Shown here in pieces: positions 28,408 to 37,748 of a stretch of 53,156 bases of DNA. Position 1 is the stretch's first letter; the number at the start of each line of letters is the position of its first letter. A program made the position numbers and the translations under genes. The stretch comes from Clostridiaceae bacterium (GTDB lineage: Bacteria > Bacillota > Clostridia > Acetivibrionales > DUMC01), in assembly GCA_012840075.1 (NCBI GenBank), contig DUMC01000011.1, positions 1 to 53,156 on the forward strand, in the 5' to 3' direction. The notes under the pieces are model-generated. The model saw nothing but the letters and a program-made list of their open reading frames with translations, ran no database searches and was not told where the DNA came from.

Positions 28408-29796
28408 ATGTCAAAAAACTTTGACACTCAAACAGAATTTATAAAAATAATAAGAAATGCAAATGAAGGTTTAAATAAAAAATACCACATAACAACTTTC
28501 GGATGCCAGATGAATGAAAATGATTCCGAAAAGCTTGCCGGCATGCTTACCCAAATGGGCTATGAAGAAACCTCTGATATTAACGAAAGTGACATAATAA
28601 TATATAATACTTGTTGCGTTAGGGAAAATGCAGAATCAAAAGTTTTCGGGCATCTGGGTACTTTAAAAAGTTTAAAAAAAGAAAAACCTGATACAATAAT
28701 AGCAGTCTGCGGTTGTATGGTACAACAAGAACATATAGTTGAAGAGATAAGAGAAAAATATCGAAATGTGGATTTGGTTTTCGGTACTCATAATCTCTAT
28801 AGATTTCCTGAACTGTTGTATACCGTCTTAAGCACACGTGATCATTTGTATGATATACAAAATATTGACGGTGAAATAGTTGAAGGTGTGCCGGTAGTAA
28901 GAAAAGACGGAATAAAAGCATGGGTAACCATCATGTATGGTTGCAATAACTTTTGTTCCTATTGCATCGTACCTTATGTAAGGGGAAGAGAGCGAAGCAG
29001 AAGTGTTGAAGATATAATTAATGAAGTTATAATGCTGGCACAACAGAATTATAAAGAAATTACGCTTTTAGGACAAAACGTAAATTCTTACGGCAAAGAT
29101 TTAGGTGGAAGAGGTGCGAGTTTTCCTGAGTTGCTTTATAAATTAAACGAAATAAAAGGTATAGAAAGAATACGATTTACAACTTCCCATCCTAAAGATA
29201 TATCAGATGATTTAATAAAAGCAATTAAAGAGTGCGAGAAGGTTTGTGAACATCTTCATTTGCCTCTCCAGTCAGGAAGCACGAAAGTATTAAGAGAAAT
29301 GAACAGGAAATATACAAAAGAACAATACCTTGAAATTGTCCATAAAGTGAAAGAGACTGTTCCGGGAATAGCACTTACAACGGATATTATCGTAGGTTTT
29401 CCCGGGGAAACGGAGGAAGATTTCGAAGATACACTTGATGTGGTAAGAAAAGCTGAATTTGATAATGCATTTACTTTCATTTATTCCGAAAGAGTAGGAA
29501 CACCTGCAGCAAAAAGAAAAGATCAGGTTCCTGATGAAATAAAGAAGACAAGGTTTGAAAGGTTATTGGAAGTTCAAACTGATATAAGCAAAAAAATTAA
29601 CGATAAATTATTAGGTGCTGAATTGGAAGTTCTTATAGAGGGACCAAGTAAGAAAAAATCTGATATTTATACCGGCAGAACGAGAACAAATAAAATCGTC
29701 AATTTTGTAGGTGATAAATCTTTAATTGGCCAACTAAAAACGGTAAAAATAGTAAAGGCTCAAACCTGGTATCTCGAAGGGAAGTTATTATTGTAA
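28408..29796 (+). CDS. miaB: tRNA-2-methylthio-N6-dimethylallyladenosine synthase MiaB
   Basis: MiaB is a radical-SAM enzyme that adds the 2-methylthio group to i6A37 in tRNA. The N-terminal domain binds the auxiliary cluster through C33, C69 and C103. The radical-SAM motif CNNFCSYC gives C179, C183 and C186. A C-terminal TRAM domain (about 390-460) binds RNA. Length 462 aa. It requires i6A made by MiaA, encoded about 6 kb downstream. Confidence 0.97.
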   Translation: MSKNFDTQTEFIKIIRNANEGLNKKYHITTFGCQMNENDSEKLAGMLTQMGYEETSDINESDIIIYNTCCVRENAESKVFGHLGTLKSLKKEKPDTIIAVCGCMVQQEHIVEEIREKYRNVDLVFGTHNLYRFPELLYTVLSTRDHLYDIQNIDGEIVEGVPVVRKDGIKAWVTIMYGCNNFCSYCIVPYVRGRERSRSVEDIINEVIMLAQQNYKEITLLGQNVNSYGKDLGGRGASFPELLYKLNEIKGIERIRFTTSHPKDISDDLIKAIKECEKVCEHLHLPLQSGSTKVLREMNRKYTKEQYLEIVHKVKETVPGIALTTDIIVGFPGETEEDFEDTLDVVRKAEFDNAFTFIYSERVGTPAAKRKDQVPDEIKKTRFERLLEVQTDISKKINDKLLGAELEVLIEGPSKKKSDIYTGRTRTNKIVNFVGDKSLIGQLKTVKIVKAQTWYLEGKLLL

Positions 29797-29815
29797 GTTA
29801 ACTCAAACAGCGGAT

Positions 29816-29853
29816 GAATTCAGTGGAGGTGTTGCAATCCTCCATTGAATTTT
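29816..29853 (+). terminator. Possible terminator after miaB
   Basis: GAATTCAGTGGAGG and CCTCCATTGAATTT form a stem of about 13 bp with one mismatch. The following T-tract is short (TTTTAC), so termination may be partial. Confidence 0.55.
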
Positions 29854-29900
29854 ACATCAATTCTCTTTTAAAAAGTGAGAAACTGCTTGATTTTTGGAGT

Positions 29901-29955
29901 TTAATACATATTGTATTAATTCTTGTGTGAAAACATATATAATTAATTCTTGTGT
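29901..29955. repeat. Short inverted and direct repeats upstream of mutS
   Basis: TTAATACA and TGTATTAA form a perfect dyad at 29901-29919. ATTAATTCTTGTGT occurs twice, at 29915-29928 and 29942-29955. They lie just upstream of the mutS ribosome-binding site and could bind a regulator, though AT-rich repeats also arise by chance. Confidence 0.4.
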
Positions 29956-29986
29956 TAAATGCATCCATATAGAAAGAGGTCTACAA

Positions 29987-32599
29987 ATGGAAAAACTAAC
30001 ACCGATGATGCAACAATACTTAGAAATAAAAAAGCAATACAAGGATTGTATACTTTTTTTCAGGCTGGGTGACTTTTATGAAATGTTTTTTGAAGATGCT
30101 GAAATAGCATCCAGAGAATTAGAAATAACTCTTACAGGAAGAGATTGCGGGTTAGAAGAAAGAGCTCCGATGTGCGGAGTTCCGTACCATTCCGTTAATT
30201 CATACATAGCAAAGTTAATAAATAAAGGATATAAAGTAGCTATATGCGAGCAAATGGAAGACCCGGCTTTAGCTAAAGGTATTGTTAAAAGGGAAGTAGT
30301 TAGGGTCATAACACCCGGAACGGTTACGGAATTGTCAATGCTGGATGAAAAAACGAATAATTTCCTATTATCCGTGTATAAAAATAAAGACTTATACGGT
30401 ATTGCAGCAGTAGATATTACAACAGGAGAGTTTTTTACTACAAGGATTATATGGGGTAATACTTTTTCAAAATTATTGGATGAAATTGCAAAGTATTCTC
30501 CATCTGAAATTATTGTAAACCTGGAATTATATAGCGATATCTCAAAGAAGAACGAAATAGTATCAAGGTTTAATACATACATTAACAAGCTTGATGATGA
30601 TTACTTCAGGCTTGATAATTGCATAGAAAAGATAAATTCTTATTTTGAAGATAAAAAAATTGAAGAATTGTCCGTTAATGCCTGCGGAGCATTGCTGACT
30701 TATTTGGAAGAAACTCAGAAAGTAAGCCTGACCCATATTAGGAAAATAGAAATCTACCAGATAGAAGAATATATGACTTTAGATGTCTCAACAAGACGGC
30801 ATCTGGAGCTTACTGAAACAATGAGAGATAAAACCAGGAAGGGTTCGTTAATATGGGTAATGGATAGAACCGTTACTTCAATGGGGGGACGTACTCTCAG
30901 AAAATGGCTTGAGCAACCTTTAATCAGGGTGGCGGATATTCAGGAGAGACTTGATGCTGTTGCTGAGCTAAAAGATAAATACATGGTACGAATGGAAACC
31001 AGGGAGCACCTAAAGAAAGTTTACGATATTGAAAGATTAATGAGCAAGATTATAATAGGAAATGTAAACTGCAGGGATCTAATAGCTTTGAGAGATTCCA
31101 TCAGACAAATACCACAGATTAAGGATTTGCTCAAAAATTGTACTGCAAAGTTAAATGTTAAGAACTATGAAGGGCTGGACACCCTGCAAGATGTACACGA
31201 CCTAATAGAAAAGTCCATTATTGACGACCCGCCGACAACAGTTAAAGAAGGCGGAATAATAAAGTCAGAATTCAACGAAGAATTGGCAAGGTTGAGGCAG
31301 GCAGCAACGAACGGCAAAAAATGGATTGCTGAACTTGAAGCAAAGGAAAGGGAAAAAACAGGTATAAAAAATCTTAAAGTAGGATTTAACAAGGTTTTTG
31401 GTTATTATATAGAGGTTACGAAATCAAATTATTCATTGGTTCCCGATAATTACATAAGAAAGCAGACTCTTGCCAATTGTGAAAGATATATAACCCAAGA
31501 ACTCAAGGAACTTGAAGACACTATATTAAACGCAGAACAAAAAAGCGTAGAACTTGAATATAATATTTTCCTGGAAATTAAAGATGAAATAGCTTCACAT
31601 GTAGAAAGAATAAAAAACACTGCATCTTGTTTAGCGGAAATTGACGTAATTTGTTCACTGGCAGAATTAGCAGACAGGGAAAATTATTGTATGCCTGAAG
31701 TAGATGAAAGCGGAGTAATCATGATCGAAGAAGGCAGACATCCGGTAGTGGAAAAAATGATGGTTTCCGGTGCTTTCGTACCCAACGATACTTACCTTGA
31801 TACAGCAGAGAACAGGGTAGCTATCATCACCGGTCCAAACATGGCCGGAAAATCAACCTACATGCGTCAGGTTGCCCTTATCGTACTGATGGCTCAGGTC
31901 GGGAGCTTTGTTCCGGCAAAATCAGCAAGAATAGGTGTTGTAGATAAAATTTTCACCCGCGTGGGAGCAACGGATGATCTGGCTTCCGGTCAAAGCACTT
32001 TTATGGTAGAGATGACAGAGGTAGCAAACATACTTCAAAATGCGACAAAAAACAGTCTTATTATACTTGATGAAGTGGGAAGAGGTACAAGTACTTTTGA
32101 CGGGTTAAGTATAGCGTGGGCTGTAATTGAGTATATATCCAAGAAGAATATAATAGGGGCAAGAACCATGTTCTCAACCCACTACCATGAGCTTACGGGG
32201 CTTGAAGGTAAAATAGAAGGAATTAAAAATTACAGAGTTACGGTGGAAAAAAAAGGAGATGAAATTATTTTTTTAAGAAAGATAGTACGAGGAGGAGCCG
32301 ATGAAAGTTACGGCATTGAGGTGGCAAAACTTGCAGGACTTCCGAAAGCAGTAATTGACAGAGCCCATGAAATACTCAAGCAGTTGGAAGAAGCTGATCT
32401 TTCCAAAAAAGAAGTAAGACAAAGAAAAAACAAAAAGCCATTGGAAGGACAGATAGATATATTTGAATATGATAGTTTTAACAGGCGATACGAAGAATTG
32501 GTAAACGAAATTAAAAATGTAGATGTGACAACAATAACGCCAATCGAAGCTTTAAATATACTATATAAGTTACAACAAAAAGTGACAAAGGGGGAATAA
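29987..32599 (+). CDS. mutS: DNA mismatch repair protein MutS
   Basis: MutS recognises mismatches and small loops and recruits MutL. The 870-aa length is standard. The mismatch-binding domain carries the FYEMFFEDA motif with the conserved Phe-x-Glu, near residue 30. The ABC-type ATPase has Walker A ITGPNMAGKSTYMRQ near 612-626 and Walker B IILDEVGRGTSTFDG. THYHELTGLEG also fits. ATG at 29987 follows AAAGAGGT. A longer in-frame extension upstream is rejected because homologues start at MEKLTPMMQQYLE. Confidence 0.98.
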   Translation: MEKLTPMMQQYLEIKKQYKDCILFFRLGDFYEMFFEDAEIASRELEITLTGRDCGLEERAPMCGVPYHSVNSYIAKLINKGYKVAICEQMEDPALAKGIVKREVVRVITPGTVTELSMLDEKTNNFLLSVYKNKDLYGIAAVDITTGEFFTTRIIWGNTFSKLLDEIAKYSPSEIIVNLELYSDISKKNEIVSRFNTYINKLDDDYFRLDNCIEKINSYFEDKKIEELSVNACGALLTYLEETQKVSLTHIRKIEIYQIEEYMTLDVSTRRHLELTETMRDKTRKGSLIWVMDRTVTSMGGRTLRKWLEQPLIRVADIQERLDAVAELKDKYMVRMETREHLKKVYDIERLMSKIIIGNVNCRDLIALRDSIRQIPQIKDLLKNCTAKLNVKNYEGLDTLQDVHDLIEKSIIDDPPTTVKEGGIIKSEFNEELARLRQAATNGKKWIAELEAKEREKTGIKNLKVGFNKVFGYYIEVTKSNYSLVPDNYIRKQTLANCERYITQELKELEDTILNAEQKSVELEYNIFLEIKDEIASHVERIKNTASCLAEIDVICSLAELADRENYCMPEVDESGVIMIEEGRHPVVEKMMVSGAFVPNDTYLDTAENRVAIITGPNMAGKSTYMRQVALIVLMAQVGSFVPAKSARIGVVDKIFTRVGATDDLASGQSTFMVEMTEVANILQNATKNSLIILDEVGRGTSTFDGLSIAWAVIEYISKKNIIGARTMFSTHYHELTGLEGKIEGIKNYRVTVEKKGDEIIFLRKIVRGGADESYGIEVAKLAGLPKAVIDRAHEILKQLEEADLSKKEVRQRKNKKPLEGQIDIFEYDSFNRRYEELVNEIKNVDVTTITPIEALNILYKLQQKVTKGE

Positions 32600-32612
32600 A
32601 AGGAAGCATAAA

Positions 32613-34589
32613 ATGGGCAAAATAATAACTTTAGACGAAAACACAATAAACAAAATAGCAGCAGGAGAAGTAATTGAAAGACCGGCATCAGTCGTAAAAG
32701 AACTGATGGAAAACAGTATTGATGCAGGTGCTAAAAGAATCTCCGCGGAAATAAAAAAAGGTGGGATTTCCCTCATCAAAGTTACCGATGACGGATGCGG
32801 TATTGAAGAAGATGATGTTCAAATTGCTTTTGAGAGGCATTCAACCAGCAAGATAAAGCATTCCGAAGATTTGTCATCCATATTGACTCTGGGTTTTCGT
32901 GGTGAAGCTTTAGCCAGCATTGCTGCTGTTTCAAAGGTCGAAATGGTAACCAGAACTGCAAATAAAAGCTATGGGATTAATATTTTTGTAGAAGGCGGTA
33001 AAATCCAAGGATTAAAAAAGGTAGGGGCTCCCATAGGCACAACAGTCACGGTAAGAGAACTCTTCTATAATACACCTGCAAGGTTTAAGTTTCTTAAAAA
33101 AGATTCAACTGAAACCGGATATGTTTCAGATATTATAAGCCGTATTGCTTTAGGCAATCCTGATATATCGATTAAATTTATAAACAATGGTACAGTCGTA
33201 ATCCATACCCCCGGGAATAACGACTTGTTAAGTACAATTGCAAGTATTTACGGTACTGAAATAATCAGGTATCTTTCGGAGATCAATTACCGGGAAGAAT
33301 ATATAAAAATAACCGGATACGCCGGTTCAGCAGAAATTTCAAGGGGCAACAGAAACCATCAATCCGTATTTGTAAACGGAAGATATATCAAAAGCAAGAT
33401 TATTACATCTGCAATAGATGAAGCTTATAAAACTATTTTGATGAAAGGAAGATTCCCATTTGTTGTATTAAAGGTAGAAATTAATACAGCAGAAGTAGAT
33501 GTAAATGTTCACCCAGCTAAACTGGAAGTTAGATTTTCAAATGAAAATGATGTGTTCAGAGCAGTCTATAATGCTGTTATCAGCAGTTTGGTTAAAGGTG
33601 CAAAAATTAGTGAATATAACGGTAAAACTAGAATTAATAGCATCCCGGTTTCCGCTGAGACGCGCGATACTATCAAAGAAAAACAACAAACTATTGACTT
33701 ATACGATCAAAATCGTGGATATATAAATAAAAATAAAGAATTACGGGAAAGCAAAGATTTACTAAATGACAGCAATAATGCTTGTTCTTACGGCGGTAAT
33801 GATCTTTATGTTTACGACAAAGATAGTCACGCTAAAGACATGGAGGCTGGCGATTATAGATTTGACAATAATTATAACAACAATAATTTTGACAATAATT
33901 ATGGCAGAAATTATGATAATGAGTATGACAATGATGAATATGAAAATAATGAATATGAGAATGGTGAATATGGCAAAGGCGAATATGGCAACGATATAGA
34001 GCAAATCAGAAATTCCAAAATCGTCGGGCATTTATTTTCCACTTACATTTTGCTTCAAAAAAATGATTGTATATTTATTGTCGATCAACATGCAGCTCAT
34101 GAGCGTATTATGTTTGAGAGACTGAGGGAAAAATTCAAAAATAATCAAAATTTGGCTCAGTTTTTAATAACACCTGTATTGATTGAATTAACTTATCAGG
34201 AATTGCAGCAAGCTTTGGAAAACAAAAATTTACTGAACAAATTAGGTTTTATTTTTGAAGAGTTTGGCAATAATTCTATACTGCTAAGGTCTATGCCATA
34301 TAAAGATCAAGAAGGTGATGAAAAAGAAGTATTTTTTAAGGTACTTGACTGTATAACAACATACTCAGGTAAGTTAGACAATGGATTAAAACTGGAAGAA
34401 GAAGCTTTATATCAAATAGCATGTAAAGCTGCGATAAAAGCTAACCTGAATCTGGACGACAGGGAAAAATATGAGTTGATAAATGAATTAATCAAGCTTG
34501 ATAATCCTTATACATGTCCGCATGGCAGACCGACGATTATAAAAGTATATAAAGATGACATAGAAAAAATGTTTAAAAGGAAGGTATAA
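32613..34589 (+). CDS. mutL: DNA mismatch repair protein MutL (endonuclease type)
   Basis: MutL couples MutS to strand removal. The GHKL ATPase shows SIDAGAKRI, VTDDGCGI and GFRGEALASIAAV. The C-terminal domain retains the endonuclease motif DQHAAHERIMFE near residues 490-501 and the CPHGRP metal-site motif near 640, so this is a nicking MutL as in organisms without MutH. The 658-aa protein has an unusual linker at about 400-463, made of repeated Asn, Asp, Glu, Tyr and Gly triplets (for example NNYNNNN and ENNEYENGEYG). The gene follows mutS by 13 bp in one operon. Confidence 0.97.
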   Translation: MGKIITLDENTINKIAAGEVIERPASVVKELMENSIDAGAKRISAEIKKGGISLIKVTDDGCGIEEDDVQIAFERHSTSKIKHSEDLSSILTLGFRGEALASIAAVSKVEMVTRTANKSYGINIFVEGGKIQGLKKVGAPIGTTVTVRELFYNTPARFKFLKKDSTETGYVSDIISRIALGNPDISIKFINNGTVVIHTPGNNDLLSTIASIYGTEIIRYLSEINYREEYIKITGYAGSAEISRGNRNHQSVFVNGRYIKSKIITSAIDEAYKTILMKGRFPFVVLKVEINTAEVDVNVHPAKLEVRFSNENDVFRAVYNAVISSLVKGAKISEYNGKTRINSIPVSAETRDTIKEKQQTIDLYDQNRGYINKNKELRESKDLLNDSNNACSYGGNDLYVYDKDSHAKDMEAGDYRFDNNYNNNNFDNNYGRNYDNEYDNDEYENNEYENGEYGKGEYGNDIEQIRNSKIVGHLFSTYILLQKNDCIFIVDQHAAHERIMFERLREKFKNNQNLAQFLITPVLIELTYQELQQALENKNLLNKLGFIFEEFGNNSILLRSMPYKDQEGDEKEVFFKVLDCITTYSGKLDNGLKLEEEALYQIACKAAIKANLNLDDREKYELINELIKLDNPYTCPHGRPTIIKVYKDDIEKMFKRKV

Positions 34590-34598
34590 TCAGTAGCT

Positions 34599-35519
34599 AT
34601 GGATAATGTAATAGTAATTGTAGGACCTACCGCTTCCGGAAAAACAAAAATTTCCATAGAACTTGCAAAGTTGATAGGAGGAGAGATAATATCCGCTGAT
34701 TCGATGCAAGTATATAAATATATGGATATCGGTACTGCTAAGCCTACTTTGGAAGAAAGACAAGGTATTGAACATTATCTTATAGATGTAGTATATCCGG
34801 ATGATGAATTTAATGTTGTAAAATTTCAGAAACTTGCTCTTGAGTATATAGAACATATTTTAAGAAAAGGAAAAATACCTATAGTTGCGGGAGGAACAGG
34901 TCTTTATATAAACTCCCTTATTTATAATATAAAATTTTCGGAAAGCGCCACTGATTGGAAACTGAGAGAAGAATTAAACAAAATAGCCCTTACAAAGGGC
35001 AGCAAATATTTACATGATATGTTGAAGGAGATCGACCCTGAAGCAGCAGCTAAAATCCATTATAATAATACTAAAAGGATTATCCGAGCTATTGAAGTAT
35101 ACAGAACAACAAACAAGCCAATAACCTACCATCAAAAGATGTCAAGGCTTGAACCGCCAAAATATAATTTTATCTTAGTTGGATTAACTATGGACAGAGA
35201 ACTGTTATATGATAGGATTAACAAAAGAGTGGATGATATGTTGAATAAAGGTTTGGTAGACGAAGTGAAAAAACTTATCGACATGGGATACCACGAAAAA
35301 TTACAATCTATGCAAGGTTTAGGTTATAAGGAACTTTTTTGGTATTTTAAAGGCAAGACAACTTTGGAAGAGTCAATATATTTCTTAAAAAGAAACACAA
35401 GACATTATGCAAAAAGACAAATAACATGGTTTAAACAAAATAAGGATATTAATTGGATTGATATAGACGAAAATACAGATATAAATGATATCACAAACCA
35501 GATTATTAATTTTATATAA
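34599..35519 (+). CDS. miaA: tRNA dimethylallyltransferase MiaA
   Basis: MiaA transfers the dimethylallyl group to A37 of tRNAs that read UNN codons. The P-loop GPTASGKT is at residues 9-16, DSMQVYKYMDIGTAKPT and VAGGTGLYIN are conserved, and KRNTRHYAKRQITWF lies near the C-terminus. Length 306 aa. It lies 9 bp after mutL and ahead of hfq, a mutL-miaA-hfq order also known in proteobacteria. Confidence 0.97.
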   Translation: MDNVIVIVGPTASGKTKISIELAKLIGGEIISADSMQVYKYMDIGTAKPTLEERQGIEHYLIDVVYPDDEFNVVKFQKLALEYIEHILRKGKIPIVAGGTGLYINSLIYNIKFSESATDWKLREELNKIALTKGSKYLHDMLKEIDPEAAAKIHYNNTKRIIRAIEVYRTTNKPITYHQKMSRLEPPKYNFILVGLTMDRELLYDRINKRVDDMLNKGLVDEVKKLIDMGYHEKLQSMQGLGYKELFWYFKGKTTLEESIYFLKRNTRHYAKRQITWFKQNKDINWIDIDENTDINDITNQIINFI

Positions 35520-35670
35520 CAATATTGCATAATATATTGAATATTATGGAATAATCTAGTAATATAAACTTATCGTAATAATGAAATCTTTATGAAAATA
35601 AAGATCATAAACTAAATTATAGATGTTAATAATTGAAAAAGGTAGCAAAATACAGAACAGGAGGTTTATA

Positions 35671-35922
35671 ATGAAAAGCAATATTAATTTGCAGGATGTT
35701 TTTTTAAATCAGGTTAGGAAAGAACATATTGCTGTTACCATTTATCTTACTAATGGTTTCCAGCTAAAAGGTATGGTTAAAGGATTTGATAATTTTACCG
35801 TAATCCTTGAAAGTGACGGTAAGCAACAAATGATTTACAAACATGCTATTTCAACAATAAGCCCTGTGAAGAACGTAAGTATTATATTCAGTGAATCTAA
35901 TAAGGATAAAGACAACAATTAA
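35671..35922 (+). CDS. hfq: RNA-binding protein Hfq
   Basis: Hfq is the Sm-like hexameric RNA chaperone. With ATG at 35671 it is 83 aa. The Sm1 region is [41 protein letters not shown] (start near residue 6) and the Sm2 motif is [10 protein letters not shown]. The C-terminus is short and acidic, unlike the long tail of enterobacterial Hfq. A perfect AGGAGG at 35659-35664 supports the start, so a longer upstream frame is not used. Confidence 0.96.
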   Translation: MKSNINLQDVFLNQVRKEHIAVTIYLTNGFQLKGMVKGFDNFTVILESDGKQQMIYKHAISTISPVKNVSIIFSESNKDKDNN

Positions 35923-36120
35923 TTATATTAAGCAGGATTGTAACTTGTGTTTTAACAATAAAAATGTACGGAAAATCGATTTAAATTAGGTATTCATAAC
36001 CTTTATGCTTTATTCTCATTGAAGATTATTAGTATGTTTTCATCAGCAATGTAATATTTTGAGCTTATTATGCGAATAAAGTTATATAAGGTTTGTACGT
36101 ATAATCTAAAACCTAAAGCC
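35923..36120. other. Spacer after hfq
   Basis: This AT-rich 198-bp stretch precedes the 149-bp palindrome. I see no ORF, tRNA or clear terminator in it. Together with the palindrome it forms a 416-bp gap between the convergent hfq and lexA genes. Confidence 0.4.
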
Positions 36121-36269
36121 GGGTGTATTTAATTAATGTGATTATAACATGGCAAAACGATTTCTTTATAAAGAACATATTGTACAAAGGTATTTAAGTT
36201 CGGATTTGATAAAGTTTAAATACAGAAATCGTTTTACCATACATATCAACATATTAATTAAATGCACCC
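36121..36269. repeat. 149-bp palindromic (MITE-like) element between hfq and lexA
   Basis: Arms of about 45 bp, 36121-36165 and 36224-36269, are inverted copies of each other. They share GGGTGYATTTAATTAAT at the outer ends and AAACGATTTCT at the inner ends, with about eight mismatches and one indel between. The 58-bp centre codes nothing. No target-site duplication is obvious. It may be a miniature inverted-repeat element or a large RNA hairpin that ends the convergent transcripts. Confidence 0.75.
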
Positions 36270-36338
36270 AAAAATATTTTTTGTAGTAAAGCATTAATAT
36301 AGAATACTTTATTAATACAAAATAAATAATTTAACTAT

Positions 36339-37016
36339 CTATAACTTCCTAAATACTCCAATTACTTTCCCTAAAATTTTAAGATTGTCTTTAACGATTA
36401 TGGGATCCATGTAATTATTCTGAGGTTGTAATCTAAAATGATCTTTTTCCTTATAAAAAGTTTTTATAGTGGCTTCATCATCAATTAATGCTACTACAAT
36501 ATCACCGTTTTCTGCGGTATTCTGTTGCCTTACTAAAACAAAATCCCCATCGAGTATACCTGCATTTATCATACTTTCTCCTTCAACTCTTAACATGAAA
36601 ACCGTCGAATTTTGAACAAACTCAGAAGGAACAGGAAAGTAATCTTCAATATTCTCAACGGCAAGAATCGGCATACCGGCTGTTACTTTTCCCACAATAG
36701 GGATATTAACAATTCCTTTATCATCATATTTCATTAGTGAATTCACAACGTCCGTGGACTTAGCGGATGATTGCTTTTCCGAACCATGGATGATCTTTAA
36801 TGCTCTTGGTTTAGTTGGATCTTTATGAATAAAACCATGTTTTGCTAACCTTTCAAGATAACGGTGAACCGTTGAAGTTGACTTAAAACCTACAGCTTTA
36901 CATATTTCCCTTACTGATGGCGGATAACCTTTTTCGCTAACTTGTTTGTTTAGAAAATCAAGTATTTGCTTTTCCTTTTCATTCAGTTTTATTTTATTAG
37001 TCTTTTCCTTCTTCAT
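36339..37016 (-). CDS. lexA: LexA repressor
   Basis: LexA represses SOS genes and cleaves itself when RecA is activated by DNA damage. The 225-aa protein has an N-terminal winged helix-turn-helix ([26 protein letters not shown], starting near residue 32) and a C-terminal latent protease. The scissile bond is A113-G114 in KVTAGMP. Serine S148 in GESM and lysine K185 are separated by 37 residues, as in other LexA proteins. It is about 20 residues longer than typical, largely in the linker (about 75-105). ATG with TGAGGTG upstream. Autoregulation is indicated by the SOS-box-like site overlapping its -35. Confidence 0.97.
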   Translation of the reverse strand: MKKEKTNKIKLNEKEKQILDFLNKQVSEKGYPPSVREICKAVGFKSTSTVHRYLERLAKHGFIHKDPTKPRALKIIHGSEKQSSAKSTDVVNSLMKYDDKGIVNIPIVGKVTAGMPILAVENIEDYFPVPSEFVQNSTVFMLRVEGESMINAGILDGDFVLVRQQNTAENGDIVVALIDDEATIKTFYKEKDHFRLQPQNNYMDPIIVKDNLKILGKVIGVFRKL

Positions 37017-37091
37017 TATAGCACCTCATTCCATATCAATTTTAAGCTAATAACTGCTTCAAAGCAAAACAGGATATAAAGAGCTAATAAT

Positions 37092-37129
37092 AGTATATCA
37101 TAAAATGCCGAAAAGTCAAACGTGTGTTC
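37092..37129 (-). promoter_or_regulatory. lexA promoter with LexA box
   Basis: On the minus strand GAACACACGTTT (37129-37118) matches the GAAC-N4-GTTY LexA/DinR box. It overlaps TTGACT (37119-37114), which is followed by a 16-bp spacer and TATACT (37097-37092). LexA bound here would block its own transcription. Confidence 0.7.
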
Positions 37130-37135
37130 ACTAAA

Positions 37136-37173
37136 GGGGGAATTTAATAAATATGAAGAAAGTTAATGCACCC
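37136..37173. repeat. Possible degenerate copy of the GGGTGCATTTAAT hairpin
   Basis: GGGGGAATTTAATAA at the left and TTAATGCACCC at the right are imperfectly complementary and resemble the ends of the 149-bp element. It lies between the two divergent SOS promoters. Confidence 0.35.
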
Positions 37174-37241
37174 TTCATTAAAAGCGTATTTATAAGTTTA
37201 AAAATATTTGCCAATAACATCCCTTAAAAATAAAAAAACTC

Positions 37242-37296
37242 TTGACATGAGAACACATGTTCATATATAATTTAGTCGATAGGAACAAATGTTTCC
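37242..37296 (+). promoter_or_regulatory. SOS promoter with two LexA boxes
   Basis: TTGACA (37242-37247) and TATAAT (37266-37271) with an 18-bp spacer form a strong promoter. A perfect LexA/DinR-type palindrome, GAACACATGTTC (37251-37262), fills the spacer. A second palindrome, GGAACAAATGTTTCC (37282-37296), covers the expected transcript start. Confidence 0.8.
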
Positions 37297-37314
37297 TGAT
37301 GGGAGAGGTTATTC

Positions 37315-37602
37315 ATGAAGAAAAAATATGTTTTAAAAAACAAATTAAGATTTACAATTTTTTTAATCACTTTAATTGTAACAACAGTCGTTGGCTTTTT
37401 AGGAACAACGGTTAATGGATACAAAGAAAATACATATTTTGAAGTGCGTGTTAGTAAGGGCGATACTTTATGGGAAATAGCAACCAAAAACGCAAAATCA
37501 GGAGATGTTCGAAAGCTCATTTATAAAATAAAAAAGATTAATAATCTGAAGGATAGTGTCATATATCCCGGAATGATCTTGAAAATACCGGATACCGATT
37601 AA
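37315..37602 (+). CDS. SOS-controlled LysM peptide, YneA-like cell-division suppressor
   Basis: A 95-aa protein with a basic N-terminus, one membrane segment (about 13-33) and a C-terminal LysM domain (about 42-91; VSKGDTLWEIATKNAKSG, ending YPGMILKIP). This is the architecture of B. subtilis YneA, which is encoded divergently from lexA and delays division after DNA damage. The lexA-adjacent position, the divergent orientation and two LexA-box-like sites at its promoter all fit. LysM domains bind peptidoglycan, so it should act at the cell envelope. ATG with GGGAGAGG upstream. Function as a division inhibitor is inferred from context. Confidence 0.8.
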   Translation: MKKKYVLKNKLRFTIFLITLIVTTVVGFLGTTVNGYKENTYFEVRVSKGDTLWEIATKNAKSGDVRKLIYKIKKINNLKDSVIYPGMILKIPDTD

Positions 37603-37748
37603 AAATCAAGCAATGTAAATTTAAGATATTAATCAATGTAAATCTGAGTATATTCTTTGCTCTAAAATCTTGTCTAATTAATATTGAAATGGTAAAATTA
37701 AGTAGGCGGGTAATTTCTATAATCTATAGTAATAGGGAGGTATGAATA

